From the NCBI GenBank assembly GCA_031259345.1, contig JAIRLQ010000060.1:1-22627 (forward strand): a stretch of DNA of 22,627 nucleotides, in the 5' to 3' direction. Below are positions 21,738-22,627 of the stretch, piece after piece (position 1 is the first letter of the stretch; the number at the start of each line of letters is the position of its first letter). The notes beneath the pieces were generated by a model that searched no databases, was not told where the DNA came from, and saw only the letters and a program-made list of their open reading frames with translations. This DNA is from Treponema sp. GTDB lineage: Bacteria > Spirochaetota > Spirochaetia > Treponematales > Breznakiellaceae. The position numbers and the translations under genes were made by a program.

Positions 21738-22382
21738 ATGTTCCGGGTGTTTATTGGGCTCTTTGCCGGTGTGGGCGCGGCCCATCTGGTTTTTTTATCT
21801 ATCGGGAAAGACATTCCCAGAAATATTACCAAAATTTGTCTGTTGCCCCTGCTGGCAGGGGCGTATGTTTTTGGCACAAAAAATATTTCTGCTCCTGTCA
21901 TTCTGGCCTTGGTTTTTGGCTGGGGAGGAGATCTGTTCCTCTTTAAAATCAGAGACATGAAGTTCTTCAGGCTGGGATTGGGGAGTTTTTTGGCGGGACA
22001 TCTTTGTTATATTATTTCCTTTATTTCTTTTACCAATGCCTTGCATACTATCGCCCTTGTTGTTTCCATTGCTGTTGGCGGTCCTTTGATGTTTATCGTC
22101 TATTCGATTATCAAGCCAAAAAAGGAGATGCATCTTCCCGTGATTGTTTATGAAATTATTATTATGCTGATGAGTTTGTCCGCCCTTCAATTGATGTTTT
22201 CCCAACGGGACGGATACGGCCTTCTCGTATTCGCCGGAAGCCTTTGTTTTCTTTTTTCCGATACGCTCCTGGCTTATTCTAATTTCAGGATCAGGCCGAA
22301 ATATGCAAGCCTTTTCATCATGTTCTCCTACATCGCGGCCCAGTCGACAATTGTTTTGGGATTGATAGGAAGCGGTTCGTAG
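21738..22382 (+). CDS. YhhN/TMEM86-family membrane protein, probable lysoplasmalogenase
   Basis: The 214-residue protein is almost entirely hydrophobic, with about seven or eight membrane segments. It shows the YhhN family pattern: an ITKICLLPLLAG segment, the GWGGDLFLF motif (acidic residue in the membrane), FRLGLGSFLAGHLCYI, GSLCFLFSDTLLAYSNF and a last helix with YIAAQSTIVLG. In characterised relatives the conserved Asp residues hydrolyse the vinyl-ether bond of lysoplasmalogens. Many anaerobes, including treponemes, contain plasmalogens, so this fits. A strong ribosome site (AAGGAG, 21725-21730) lies 7 bases before the ATG. It appears to be a single-gene unit, set off by the hairpin at 21629-21657. 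Confidence 0.82.
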   Translation: MFRVFIGLFAGVGAAHLVFLSIGKDIPRNITKICLLPLLAGAYVFGTKNISAPVILALVFGWGGDLFLFKIRDMKFFRLGLGSFLAGHLCYIISFISFTNALHTIALVVSIAVGGPLMFIVYSIIKPKKEMHLPVIVYEIIIMLMSLSALQLMFSQRDGYGLLVFAGSLCFLFSDTLLAYSNFRIRPKYASLFIMFSYIAAQSTIVLGLIGSGS

Positions 22383-22434
22383 GCTGTCTTTAAAACATTG
22401 GTGCGGGGTCGCTCGGACTAAAACCCGCGTACAG

Positions 22435-22462
22435 TTGACAATAATAAAAACATGGTTATAAT
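22435..22462 (+). promoter_or_regulatory. Strong sigma-70 promoter of the nitroreductase gene
   Basis: TTGACA (22435-22440), 16 bases, TATAAT (22457-22462): both boxes are at consensus. The predicted start is about 15 bases before the ATG, close to the ribosome site GGAG (22473-22476). Confidence 0.7.
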
Positions 22463-22484
22463 CGGCATTATCGGAGAAATAATT

Positions 22485-22627
22485 ATGTATGACAATGAAA
22501 TTTTAAAGACTATAAAACAGCGAAGAAGCATTAGAAATTATAAAGACAAACAAATTTCTGATGATGAATTAAAAACAATAATTGAAGCGGGAGTGTATGC
22601 GCCCAATGGAAGCGGACAACTTGAGGA
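22485..22627 (+). CDS. Nitroreductase-family protein, N-terminal part only
   Basis: From ATG 22485 the frame stays open for 47 codons to the window edge. It reads like the start of a nitroreductase-family flavoprotein: residues 1-20 are MYDNEILKTIKQRRSIRNYK, and EAGVYAPNGSGQ follows at about 33-44. The RRSIRNY motif contacts the FMN phosphate, and the APNGSGQ segment is the next conserved FMN site. These enzymes reduce nitro compounds or quinones with NAD(P)H. GGAG lies 8 bases upstream. The visible codons are much richer in A and T (AAA, ATT, GAA, AAT) than the other genes of the window, which suggests recent transfer. The rest of the gene is beyond the window. Confidence 0.8.
   Translation, partial: MYDNEILKTIKQRRSIRNYKDKQISDDELKTIIEAGVYAPNGSGQLE

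Overview
The window looks like part of a spirochaete chromosome, most probably a Treponema of the termite-gut/free-living type. This is an inference from several features: base composition of roughly half G+C, Sec signal peptides ending in a '-AQ' type site, spirochaete-style lipoboxes, a neighbouring TIGR03545/TIGR03546 gene pair, a YhhN-type lysoplasmalogenase and many small palindromic interspersed repeats. The window holds 18 complete genes, one gene cut by the right edge and two very short leader-type ORFs. There is no rRNA, tRNA, CRISPR array, integrase or transposase, and no gene-free stretch longer than about 230 bases.

Region 1 (about 1-8770) is a carbohydrate-use regulon. A sugar-phosphate SIS-domain isomerase/deaminase (AgaS type, minus strand) is divergent from a GntR/UTRA regulator. 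Downstream on the minus strand come a DUF4874/DUF4832 lipoprotein of unknown function and an operon of GH4 glycosidase, solute-binding lipoprotein and two CUT1 ABC permeases. All four transcription units carry the same AT-rich near-palindrome (consensus TTGTYATAAYRTTATWAT) on or next to a sigma-70 promoter, so a single GntR-controlled, autoregulated system is the best reading. The likely flow is: surface lipoprotein acts on a glycan, the ABC importer takes up an unphosphorylated glycoside, GH4 cleaves it by its NAD/Mn redox mechanism, and AgaS handles a phosphorylated (amino)sugar. The ABC ATPase, sugar kinase and deacetylase are not here.

Region 2 (about 8800-15800) is envelope-related. Two secreted plus-strand proteins (a TolB/CsgG-like protein and a beta-propeller + HEAT protein) converge on a minus-strand operon. 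That operon runs TPR protein with a degenerate Mrr-like domain, TIGR03546 membrane protein, TIGR03545 AsmA-like protein.

Region 3 (about 15870-21600) is a second sugar cluster on the plus strand. It has a near-perfect promoter followed by an MDR dehydrogenase, a xylose-isomerase-like TIM barrel protein, a LacI regulator, a GPH-type sugar symporter and a Gfo/Idh/MocA oxidoreductase. A LacI-type operator lies at the predicted start of transcription. A 15-codon ORF with an excellent ribosome site sits just before lacI and resembles the first residues of an oxidoreductase. The enzyme mix suggests oxidative (keto-sugar) processing of a glycoside or polyol rather than kinase-first catabolism.

Region 4 (about 21600-22627) holds a repeat hairpin, a lysoplasmalogenase-family membrane protein, and the beginning of an AT-rich nitroreductase-family gene behind a strong promoter.

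Everything here comes from reading the sequence and the translations. No database search was possible.
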